DNA from: Nitrososphaeraceae archaeon
Lineage (GTDB): Archaea > Thermoproteota > Nitrososphaeria > Nitrososphaerales > Nitrososphaeraceae
Direction: 5' to 3'
Assembly (NCBI GenBank): GCA_030038695.1
Contig: JASHSN010000111.1
Location: forward strand, 1 to 5,630
DNA: 5,630 nt
Part shown: piece after piece, positions 1 through 5,047 of the stretch
Position numbering within the stretch: position 1 is the stretch's first letter
Layout: every line of letters starts with the position of its first letter
Translations under genes and position numbers: made by a program
Notes under the pieces: generated by a model
Seen by the model: only the letters and a program-made list of their open reading frames with translations
What the model was told of the DNA's origin: nothing
Database searches by the model: none

Positions 1-209
1 AACTATTATAGGATTGAAAGAATCCTATAATCGCTATGCCGCCAGCCCAGGCGATAGTTTGAATCGAACTATTATAGGATTGAAAGAGGACTGGCGTAAA
101 TGCAGGGGCAGCCTATTTCGTTTTAATCGAACTATTATAGGATTGAAAGAGGAGTCTCGGAGAATGAGTAGCGATATCGTGCGATAGTTTGAATCGAACT
201 ATTATAGGA
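1..209 (+). CRISPR. CRISPR array, trailing end, four repeats (first and last incomplete)
   Basis: A 30-nt repeat that begins GTTTGAATCG and ends GGATTGAAAG recurs at 1-20 (cut by the window edge), 57-86 (complete), 120-149 (one change, T for G at repeat position 5) and 187-209 (only the first 23 nt). The spacers at 21-56, 87-119 and 150-186 are 36, 33 and 37 nt long. Regular spacing, unique spacers and the ATTGAAAG 3' end, which is the usual 8-nt crRNA 5' handle in many type I and III systems, support a genuine array. That handle implies transcription on the + strand, so the leader and newest spacers lie left of the window. The degenerate last repeat at the right fits the old, leader-distal end. 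Inside the repeat, TTTGAATC and GATTGAAA form a near-perfect inverted pair around CTATTATAG. No cas gene is visible, so the subtype cannot be assigned. Confidence 0.88.
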
Positions 210-230
210 GTCTCGGAGAATGAGTAGCGA
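150..230 (+). repeat. 25-bp direct duplication of spacer 3 sequence beside the truncated last CRISPR repeat
   Basis: The first 25 nt of spacer 3 (150-174, starting AGGAGTCTCG) occur again, identical, at 206-230, immediately after the truncated fourth repeat. Compared with repeat 3 plus spacer 3, the fourth unit lacks 11 nt, equivalent to 143-153. The missing block runs from one AGGA (139-142) to the next (150-153). The simplest reading is that a repeat-spacer unit was duplicated and the copy then lost its handle by deletion between the two AGGA microhomologies. After 230 the sequence diverges. Confidence 0.85.
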
Positions 231-775
231 CTACTACAGAATAAACGACAGATAATTTTAGCTCCCATTCCCTGTCCTACCCCATGAAAGAATCATGAAG
301 CTCAGTATCGAGTTTGATTATATGATGTTTCTGGGAACTATAATCAATCCTTCCATTTCTGAACCTTAATCGAGCTGCTACGATAAATACAGGCGGTTGT
401 CGAACTATTCCACTACTATCAACGCCTATCACTCTCGTTGTTCTTCACATCGGTCCTGTCAAATCCTGATTGATTGGTTCCTAGTTATCTGCTGTGTGTT
501 ATATGCTACCTTGATAATCTTACGCTATACATTTCATCCTATATGTCATTCGTCCCTCTCTCTACCAAGACAGAGAAAGAAGTGTTAAAGGAATATCAAG
601 TCAACAGTCCATCATAACATACGGGGTATCTGATTCCACCCGAATCAGGGTATCCTACTCGCATTGCATCGGATGCCCTATCATCCAGTGATGATTCCAG
701 ATAGGTTTGTACTATGAAACCACTCATCAGTAGCCAGCATCATTCACTAAAAGAGAATTTCTCAGACGTGTCGGA
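231..775. other. Intergenic region without a convincing gene
   Basis: No reading frame here looks like a real protein. An open frame from a TTG at 397 to 588 encodes 63 residues with one hydrophobic stretch, but it has no ribosome binding site or family resemblance. The region holds a 9-bp-arm hairpin (314-347), a 7-bp stem CTGATTC/GAATCAG with a 5-nt loop (630-648), and a 10-nt match to the CRISPR repeat core, TCGAACTATT, at 400-409. That match may be a fossil repeat or chance. Confidence 0.6.
314..347. repeat. Inverted repeat, 9-bp perfect arms
   Basis: TTGATTATA (314-322) is the exact reverse complement of TATAATCAA (339-347), separated by 16 nt. The loop contains GTTTC and GGAAC, which can pair with one G-U wobble, so the whole element can fold as an extended hairpin in RNA. 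There is no T-run after it, so it is not a typical terminator. It lies about 105 nt beyond the CRISPR array end; any link to the array is unproven. Confidence 0.6.
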
Positions 776-922
776 ATGAACTACCACTGGTCTAAGACCA
801 GATGTCCTCCATCGTCGGGTCGTCATGGCGTTTCTATCTGTCTACGAACCAAATATGTCCAGTTTGATGACAAACCCTACGATGTTCACGGAATATTCTT
901 GGGGGACATTAGGATACGATAG
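776..922 (+). CDS. Candidate small ORF, 48 aa, unknown
   Basis: An ATG at 776 opens a 48-residue frame ending in TAG at 920-922. The frame is open back to a stop at 731-733, so the upstream residues (including KREFLRRVG) could belong to an older, longer protein. The C-terminal half, with KYVQFDDKPYDVHGIF, looks protein-like: mixed charged and aromatic residues without low complexity. No ribosome binding site or clear TATA box precedes it, and no family is recognised. A 15-nt palindrome (787-801) lies inside the frame near its start. It could be a small gene, a remnant of a decayed gene, or a chance frame. Confidence is low. Confidence 0.25.
   Translation: MNYHWSKTRCPPSSGRHGVSICLRTKYVQFDDKPYDVHGIFLGDIRIR
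787..801. repeat. 15-nt palindrome, 7-bp arms around a central A
   Basis: CTGGTCT, then A, then AGACCAG gives perfect dyad symmetry. The one-base centre and 7-bp arms have the same geometry as the palindrome at 1137-1151, though the sequence differs. The shape suits a dimeric regulator site, but no promoter is evident next to it. Confidence 0.45.
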
Positions 923-933
923 GATAGGATAGG
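918..933. repeat. Short tandem repeat, GATAG x3
   Basis: Three perfect copies of the 5-mer GATAG followed by G, directly beside the stop of the 48-aa frame. Two copies of the same 5-mer appear inverted (CTATCCTATC) at 1226-1235. This is probably simple-sequence slippage. Confidence 0.6.
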
Positions 934-979
934 TAAACAAACGACAAATAGTCTACCTCATATTAATTTGGTACACATA

Positions 980-1032
980 CATTAGGACTTGATTCTTTCC
1001 CTCTTGGAAAAGACAGAACCAAGTCCTTAATG
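980..1032. repeat. Long imperfect hairpin
   Basis: The left arm 980-1000 (starts CATTAGGACTTG, ends TTTCC) pairs with the right arm 1006-1032 (starts GGAAAAG, ends CAAGTCCTTAATG) around the loop CTCTT. The base of the stem (CATTA-GGACTTG with CAAGTCCTTAATG) is nearly perfect with one bulged base. The middle has a few unpaired bases. The right arm is also the first copy of the 42-bp direct repeat, so a hairpin and a tandem repeat share sequence. It could be a structured RNA element or a mobile-element end. Confidence 0.55.
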
Positions 1033-1101
1033 GATATGCCTATCCAGTAACTTAGTAGTAGATAGAACCAAGGCCTTAATGGATATGCCTATCCGGTAAC
1101 T
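1011..1101. repeat. 42-bp direct repeat, two copies, period 49 bp
   Basis: Positions 1011-1052 and 1060-1101 match at 39 of 42 bases, separated by 7 nt. Both contain CCTTAATGGATATGCC and the small dyad GGATA-TGCC-TATCC (1032-1045 and 1081-1094). The differences are C/T at 1014/1063, T/G at 1024/1073 and A/G at 1046/1095. The array ends immediately upstream of an AT-rich TATA-like element at 1101-1110, so it may be a duplicated regulatory site. It has no coding potential that I can support. Confidence 0.8.
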
Positions 1102-1155
1102 AAATTTATAGCGCTATTATAATAATATGGAGAGTACACTGTATTACAGTGCACT
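1101..1155 (+). promoter_or_regulatory. TATA-like element followed by a 23-nt palindrome
   Basis: TAAATTTATA at 1101-1110 resembles an archaeal TATA box. A start about 26 nt downstream of its centre would fall near 1132. A dyad begins there: AGT-A-CACTGTA-T-TACAGTG-C-ACT at 1133-1155, perfect over 7-bp arms (1137-1151) and resuming after one mismatch. A dyad at the start site would suit repression by steric block. With this start, the ATG at 1127 would lie outside the transcript, which argues against that ATG. Functional assignment is inference. Confidence 0.35.
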
Positions 1156-1393
1156 ACACATCTTGATAAGACATACCACAGGATTTGAATCCACTTTACT
1201 CTCTTGCCTTCGGAGGAAAGATGCGCTATCCTATCTGTCCTATTCGCCTGAGTTATCGATAAAGAATCGTTTTTTAGTCTTGAGCACCTCTATGTGGGTC
1301 TTGACCGCCTTCTTTTGGATAGCTTCCGTTACTGTCTCTGTCTCCGTGTCCGCAAGTATTCTGATTGTTCTTGCTGACCGACTCGGAGACTGA
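1127..1393 (+). CDS. Doubtful 88-aa ORF, possible C-terminal membrane segment
   Basis: The frame runs from ATG 1127 to TGA 1391-1393. Its last third (roughly residues 56-83, around MWVLTAFFWIASVTVSVS) is hydrophobic enough for one membrane helix, preceded by a basic, leucine-rich part. No ribosome binding site, domain or relative is recognised. The predicted TATA box would start transcription after the ATG. The opposite strand over 1240-1407 reads as a more ordinary charged, helical protein, so the hydrophobic stretch here may be only its antisense shadow. It is listed because neither strand can be chosen with certainty. Confidence 0.18.
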   Translation: MESTLYYSALHILIRHTTGFESTLLSCLRRKDALSYLSYSPELSIKNRFLVLSTSMWVLTAFFWIASVTVSVSVSASILIVLADRLGD

Positions 1394-1407
1394 TCGAGTG
1401 GGTCCGC
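1240..1407 (-). pseudogene. Possible antisense gene remnant, 55 codons without a start
   Basis: Read on the minus strand, the frame is open from just after a TAA at 1408-1410 down to TAG at 1240-1242. It gives a charged, helix-favouring peptide: ARTIRILADTETETV, then TEAIQKKAVKTHIEVL, then KTKKRFFIDNSGE. The composition looks more like a natural soluble protein than the + strand reading. There is no ATG or TTG, and only one internal GTG, so it would be the C-terminal remnant of a gene whose 5' part is lost. The middle segment is somewhat repetitive (DTETETVTE). Function is unknown. Confidence 0.28.
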
Positions 1408-1528
1408 TTATCGTGTAAAACTATTTCTGATTCGAAGTCATCCAAGTGGTGACATACGACAGGGGTTTCCTGGTATTACGAATTAAGTATAAACGATAGG
1501 TATGGATCAACAACAATCAACCTTGCTT

Positions 1529-1546
1529 CATATATAAAAATATTTA
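1529..1546 (+). promoter_or_regulatory. TATA-box-like promoter element upstream of the decarboxylase gene
   Basis: CATATATAAAAATATTTA is the best match to an archaeal TATA box in the 260 nt before the decarboxylase. Transcription would start near 1560, leaving an untranslated leader of about 95 nt. A second, weaker candidate, TTTTATTATA at 1583-1592, would start near 1614 and leave a leader of about 43 nt. No bacterial -35/-10 pair with good spacing stands out. The choice between candidates is open. Confidence 0.4.
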
Positions 1547-1602
1547 GTTAAAGTAGATTAGATTATTATAGATGTTTGAATGTTTTATTATAGGTGGCTG
1601 AA

Positions 1603-1654
1603 ATATTCACTGAATATGATGAATAAGGTTAAATGTCTGCTAACTAGAATATTC
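1603..1654 (+). promoter_or_regulatory. Repeated GAATAT/ATATTC motif in the decarboxylase leader
   Basis: ATATTC-ACT-GAATAT (1603-1617) is a perfect 6-bp dyad with a 3-nt centre. GAATATTC (1647-1654) repeats the half-site as an 8-bp palindrome ending 2 nt before the start codon. The motif is AT-rich and could arise by chance, but three copies of one half-site within 52 nt of the start could be an operator. No ribosome binding site is present here. Confidence 0.25.
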
Positions 1655-1656
1655 GT

Positions 1657-3303
1657 ATGTCGGAAACAGTTATTGAACACGTTTTAGGACGCCTCAAGTC
1701 CATCGGAATAAACCATATCTTTGGAGTCGCAGGAGACTACGCCTTTCCTGTGGACGATGCAGTCGTCAATTTTCAGGGAATAGAATATGTCGGATGTTGC
1801 AATGAACTGAACGCCGCATATGCTGCCGATGGATATGCACGCATTCATGGTCTTGGTGCGATCAGTACAACTTATGGAGTGGGTGAACTGAGTGCGATAA
1901 ATGGAATAGCCGGAGCTTATGCCGAACACGTCCCCGTATTTCATTTAGTTGGTATGCCGAATATGACTGCACAAGCCGGACACATGCTGGTGCATCATAC
2001 CCTGGGCAACGGTGAGTTTGATTTATTTAGGAAAATGGCGGAGCCTGTTGTATGTGCCAGTGCAATCATGACGCCTCAGAACGTTTCCTACGAGACAGAG
2101 CGGTTGATTGCCGAGGCACTCTACCATCGTAGACCGGTCTATATGTCCTTTCCAGGGGATCTCGCTGAACAGAAGGTTGTTAGCAGTGCACGACCTCTAG
2201 ATCCGCCGATAAGCGACCCCACAATTCTCCAGTCGGTTACCGATGCGATTGTTGCAGCTCTGGAAGGAAGCAACACAGCATGTATTTTGCCTGGAATTTT
2301 GGCTATCCGAGCAGGCGTGCGAGACGCGCTGCAATCCTTTGTTGATGCTTCCGGCCTACCATTCGCCACCATGTTTATGGATAAGTCAGTCCTTGATGAG
2401 CAACAACCAGCCTACATAGGCATGTATGACGGAAAGATTATGGACGAGTCAGTGCGGGCATTCGTAGAGTCCTGTGATTGGGTCCTGATTATCGGAGCGA
2501 TGATGACGGACTTCAATACCGGCGGCTTCACATCGCATCTCAATCCAGAGAAGACTATCAATATCCGTCACCATCTCACACAAGTTGGATCAAAAGTCTA
2601 TCCAAATGTCGAAATGAAGGATGTCCTTTCTGAATTAACTAGCCGTGTAAAAAAGCGTAGTGAAAAGTCGTCGATTAAACCTGTTTCCCTTGGGGCCAAT
2701 GTGGGCAGCGGTAGTGATCCGATTACGGCAGAGGCTCTATATCCTCGCTGGGCTAACTTCCTGAAACCAAACGATATTCTTATTACGGAGACCGGTACAT
2801 CTGCGTTGGGATTGGGATTCGCCCTCTTGCCCAAGGGCGTGACTTTTCATAATCAGGCCCTGTGGGGGTCGATTGGTTATGCAACGCCATCTGCCTTTGG
2901 CGCCGCAGTAGCAGCGCCAGACCGTCGTTTGGTTTTAGTGACAGGCGATGGATCTCACCAACTTACCGCTCAGGAGATCAGTCAGTTCGGGCGTCGAGGT
3001 TTGAAACCTATTGTGTTTTTGCTCAACAACAATGGCTATTTGATCGAACGGCTTCTTTGTAAGAACCCAGCCATGGCCTACAACGATCTAGCTTCATGGG
3101 AATACTCTAAGTTACCGGAAGCGCTTGGCTGCAAGGGTTGGTTCACGGCTCGCGTCACGACATGCGGCGAATTTGATCAGGCATTAAAAGCTGCAGAACA
3201 AGATGGTACCGGAGCATATATAGAAGTTGTAACTGACACCTATGAGACTCCGCCTGCTGCTAAGAAGATGCATGAAAACGTAAAGACGCTCTATCAGTTA
3301 TAA
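1657..3303 (+). CDS. Thiamine-diphosphate-dependent 2-oxo acid decarboxylase (pyruvate/indolepyruvate decarboxylase family)
   Basis: A 548-residue cytoplasmic enzyme expected to decarboxylate a 2-oxo acid to the aldehyde (pyruvate to acetaldehyde, or indolepyruvate and other bulky acids) using ThDP and Mg2+. The length is normal for the family. An N-terminal PYR domain (about 1-175) carries Asp27 in GDY, the cofactor-activating Glu50 in CCNELN, and His113-His114 in VHHTLG, at the same numbers as in Zymomonas pyruvate decarboxylase. A middle domain (about 195-330) follows. The C-terminal PP domain (about 355-535) has ETGTSALG at 378-385, LWGSIGY at 402-408, and the ThDP motif from GDG (430-432) to NN (457-458), with Glu464 matching catalytic Glu473. 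Phe286 in DFNTG and Ala383 replace the Zymomonas pocket residues Tyr290 and Trp392. Indolepyruvate and yeast enzymes share the smaller residue at the Trp392 position, so the pocket is probably wide and the substrate uncertain. The start is fixed by an in-frame TAG at 1645-1647. There is no Shine-Dalgarno sequence. No dehydrogenase partner is adjacent. Confidence 0.96.
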   Translation: MSETVIEHVLGRLKSIGINHIFGVAGDYAFPVDDAVVNFQGIEYVGCCNELNAAYAADGYARIHGLGAISTTYGVGELSAINGIAGAYAEHVPVFHLVGMPNMTAQAGHMLVHHTLGNGEFDLFRKMAEPVVCASAIMTPQNVSYETERLIAEALYHRRPVYMSFPGDLAEQKVVSSARPLDPPISDPTILQSVTDAIVAALEGSNTACILPGILAIRAGVRDALQSFVDASGLPFATMFMDKSVLDEQQPAYIGMYDGKIMDESVRAFVESCDWVLIIGAMMTDFNTGGFTSHLNPEKTINIRHHLTQVGSKVYPNVEMKDVLSELTSRVKKRSEKSSIKPVSLGANVGSGSDPITAEALYPRWANFLKPNDILITETGTSALGLGFALLPKGVTFHNQALWGSIGYATPSAFGAAVAAPDRRLVLVTGDGSHQLTAQEISQFGRRGLKPIVFLLNNNGYLIERLLCKNPAMAYNDLASWEYSKLPEALGCKGWFTARVTTCGEFDQALKAAEQDGTGAYIEVVTDTYETPPAAKKMHENVKTLYQL

Positions 3304-3311
3304 GTTCGATA

Positions 3312-3349
3312 TATAGAGGATGATTGTCATCATCATGCGACAGTCTATA
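3312..3349 (+). other. Hairpin just after the decarboxylase stop codon
   Basis: Starting 9 nt after the TAA, TATAGA (3312-3317) can pair with TCTATA (3344-3349). Alternatively, GATTGTC (3322-3328) can pair with GACAGTC (3339-3345) with one G-U wobble. Together they give a bulged stem. There is no U-tract after it, so it is not a standard intrinsic terminator. It may mark or protect the 3' end of the message. Confidence 0.35.
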
Positions 3350-3451
3350 GTGATGAATATTTGGCTCCTGCAGAACATCCTACTCCAAGAAATAGATAAG
3401 TTATTGGCTAAAGATCGTGATTATGCAATAGTGAATATTATGGATATATGA
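3320..3451 (+). CDS. Candidate small ORF, 43 aa, directly downstream of the decarboxylase
   Basis: An ATG at 3320, 16 nt after the decarboxylase stop, opens a 43-codon frame ending at TGA 3449-3451. Further in-frame ATGs lie at 3335 and 3353. The peptide has a hydrophobic beginning (MIVIIM) and an amphipathic centre, NIWLLQNILLQEIDKLLAKD, which would form a good helix. No family is recognised. The 5' part overlaps the post-stop hairpin, so either the hairpin or this start may be incidental. It could be a small co-transcribed protein or a gene fragment. Confidence 0.2.
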   Translation: MIVIIMRQSIVMNIWLLQNILLQEIDKLLAKDRDYAIVNIMDI

Positions 3452-3704
3452 CGGTGTAGTAGGAAGTAAAGGCAAGATATGACCTTCTAAAGTCTGGTCC
3501 GTAGTGTTCGAAGTGGATGAAAAGGGGCTTGACCCCTGTGGGCTTAACTGGTACATTTTTCCGTTTACTTAGACCTTCGATTATTTCACCCTTGATACAA
3601 GTCGGAAAGTATTCCTGCGGGCTTTTGCTTTGTAAGGTGGTTATTCCATCTACAATAAGATCCTTTGCTGTAAAAAGCACTTTTGTCTCGTGCAAGTACT
3701 TCAA
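3438..3704 (-). CDS. Hypothetical protein or gene fragment, 88 aa
   Basis: On the minus strand a TTG at 3702-3704 opens 88 codons ending in TAA at 3438-3440. The frame is open for five more codons upstream. The product is basic with mixed composition (KVLFTAKDLIVDGITTL, SPQEYFPTCIKGEII, then KPLFIHFEHYGPDFRRSY) and looks more natural than the leucine-rich + strand reading of the same bases. There are no signal peptide, membrane helix, metal motif or known domain. A hairpin (3725-3744) lies about 20 nt before the start and no clear promoter or ribosome binding site is seen. It could be a true small gene or the surviving piece of a larger one. Confidence 0.3.
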   Translation of the reverse strand: MKYLHETKVLFTAKDLIVDGITTLQSKSPQEYFPTCIKGEIIEGLSKRKNVPVKPTGVKPLFIHFEHYGPDFRRSYLAFTSYYTVIYP

Positions 3705-3724
3705 CTTTCTCTGAGCCTTGGCTT

Positions 3725-3744
3725 AGACCTTCACTGTAAGGTCT
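3725..3744. repeat. Inverted repeat, 7-bp perfect arms
   Basis: AGACCTT (3725-3731) and AAGGTCT (3738-3744) are exact reverse complements with a 6-nt loop. GGTCTC then repeats directly (3740-3745 and 3747-3752). It lies between two divergent candidates, the minus-strand ORF ending upstream and the TATA box at 3758, so it could be a shared operator. Confidence 0.45.
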
Positions 3745-3757
3745 CAGGTCTCTGCAG

Positions 3758-3765
3758 TTTATAAA
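3758..3765 (+). promoter_or_regulatory. TATA-box-like element before a decayed gene
   Basis: TTTATAAA is close to the archaeal TATA consensus. A start 26-27 nt downstream of its centre falls near 3788, about 11 nt before the ATG at 3799. That is ideal spacing for a short-leader archaeal transcript. The match between element and start codon is the main reason to think the following frame once began a real gene. Confidence 0.4.
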
Positions 3766-3798
3766 GATATTTTATTGAACAATCTATATTCTATCCAT

Positions 3799-4470
3799 AT
3801 GATCGCAGAAGCCAAACTGAAAAATCCAATCCATACAGGCACCACATGGAGTGAAGCGTTCCCGCTCTGCTACGATGCTAATCGCTATAAATCGCGTACT
3901 ACCACTTGCGACCACCAATGTTATTGCATTTATCTCTGCATGCACGTTGTGTGATCGGAAAGGCTACCGTCAAGTGGATTTAATGCTTACGAAAGATTAT
4001 TATCTTTACAGACATCGGTATTGCTTACTTTGAGCCATCAAACATGGGATGACATGATTTCCAATGTTGATGATATAGGTGACTTGACTTCCGACGAAAA
4101 ACAAAAGGCGAACTCTGCGATAGTGTTGCTAAGAAACCTCTTTAGCCAAGATTTAGGAAGTTTGATTGACGAAAAGCATCCAATTGTTGATAATTTATCC
4201 AAAAAACCTCGCACCTTGGACTAGAAGATGGCTGATAAGTCTAGCCGAGGCCATCCAAATATTGTCAAATCAGACAAACGGTTCAAAGATTACATCTATG
4301 CTCAGAAATAAGGATAAGAAGATGTACCGTGAAACACTTCTATACTTATGCATCGGAAAATGCCTCGTTGATTCGAATTTTTCAAGACTTGCAAGACCAT
4401 ATTGAGCTAGACTTTGACGAATCATCCCTTGTTGTAAGGGACTATTTGAGTAGTGCCCGAATCAGCATCA
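3799..4470 (+). pseudogene. Decayed protein-coding gene with an in-frame stop and frameshifts, function unknown
   Basis: From ATG 3799 (MIAEAKLKNPIHTGTTW) the frame runs 51 codons to TGA 3952-3954. It then continues open in the same frame for 89 codons (SERLPSSGFNAYERLL, then HQTWDDMISNVDDIGDL, then SAIVLLRNLFSQDLGSLID) to TAG 4222-4224. Protein-like sequence then moves to the second frame (about 4200-4330, WLISLAEAIQILSNQ) and to the third (about 4329-4460, FQDLQDHIELDFDESS). One disrupted gene of roughly 220 codons explains this better than several small overlapping genes. The stretch 3854-3950 is cysteine-rich and less natural, perhaps out of frame. The pieces are acidic and helix-favouring. 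I recognise no family. Alternatively, the 4021-4224 part could be a live 67-aa ORF from a TTG. Confidence 0.4.
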
Positions 4471-4504
4471 GGCTAGGAGTGCGCGATAGGCAATCGCTAC
4501 GTTT

Positions 4505-4783
4505 TCACCTGCTACCGTTATATTTCCCACTCGTACCACTATGTTTCCTGCTGCTGCCACTCCGTTGCTTACGGTTTTCTCCGTGTTTCCATTTGTTTTC
4601 AGCTGCTACCTCTGTTACCACAGCGATTAAACTGTGCATGTTATACCCATGTATGGTGTGTGTTACGAGAGAGGTTGTATTCCATGTGTCAGCACATTGA
4701 CCATAATTAGCGATATAGTCACATAGATCGTGGTTAGCTGCCTGAAGAGGACCTTTATTTGTATTCGATATTGTAGTTTCCAA
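4505..4783 (-). CDS. Doubtful 92-aa ORF with a Ser/Gly/Arg/Lys-rich tail
   Basis: A TTG at 4781-4783, directly after an in-frame TAA, opens 92 codons ending at TGA 4505-4507. The first 60 residues have mixed composition with two cysteines (NHDLCDYIANYGQCADTW). The last 30 are low-complexity and basic, rich in S, G, R and K (GENRKQRSGSSRKHSGTSG). The DNA under the tail is a degenerate repeat of about 20 nt with GCTACC and TTTCC elements on the + strand. No ribosome binding site or domain is visible. It may be a real small basic protein or a frame kept open by the repeat. Confidence 0.2.
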   Translation of the reverse strand: METTISNTNKGPLQAANHDLCDYIANYGQCADTWNTTSLVTHTIHGYNMHSLIAVVTEVAAENKWKHGENRKQRSGSSRKHSGTSGKYNGSR

Positions 4784-5047
4784 TTATTAGATAAAAATAG
4801 GGAATGAAAGGATCAGACCTCATCAATTGCTGTATAGATTACCGTTGGCGTCATGGAATGATTTGACCGTTACCGCTGTTATCGCACCTCACTCCTTGTA
4901 GGTAGTGGTTCATAGCAAAATTGACCCTGTGCTACTGCTTCTATTTCATTTAATACCCCTATGCTCTGCTATTAGTCTCGTCTCTGCTGCATGCCGTTAC
5001 AAAACACAAGGCCACCTCAAGCGCTGCACTTCACCTGATTGTGTCTT
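4784..5047. other. Intergenic stretch downstream of the right-edge gene; no gene seen
   Basis: Both strands are broken by stops. No tRNA, repeat of note or T-rich terminator is evident. On the minus strand, short GCAG/AGCAG runs (around 4920-5000) resemble those at 4510-4620, hinting at a shared degraded low-complexity origin. Confidence 0.5.

Noticed and set aside
400..409. TCGAACTATT match to the CRISPR repeat core as a fifth repeat
   Set aside because: The match is only 10 nt and lies nearly 200 nt from the array, off its spacing; it may be chance or a fossil.
397..588. 63-aa frame from a TTG with a hydrophobic centre
   Set aside because: There is no ribosome binding site, promoter or family resemblance, and the composition fits a chance frame in debris.
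980..1101. Insertion-sequence end or solitary transposon remnant
   Set aside because: No transposase fragment, paired terminal repeat or target duplication can be seen around it.
1180..1196. tRNA T-arm-like sequence on the minus strand (GATTCAAATCC)
   Set aside because: The T stem does not pair properly and no acceptor, D or anticodon arms surround it.
1684..2834. Minus-strand frames inside the decarboxylase gene
   Set aside because: They are antisense shadows of a gene identified by full-length catalytic motifs.
3517..3714. 65-aa + strand frame rich in leucine and serine
   Set aside because: It overlaps the minus-strand ORF, whose composition is more natural, and has no start signal.
4329..4700. 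123-aa + strand frame as a complete gene
   Set aside because: Only the first 45 or so residues look natural. The rest is a Leu/Pro/Phe-rich reading of a low-complexity repeat, so the start is better explained as the tail of a decayed gene.
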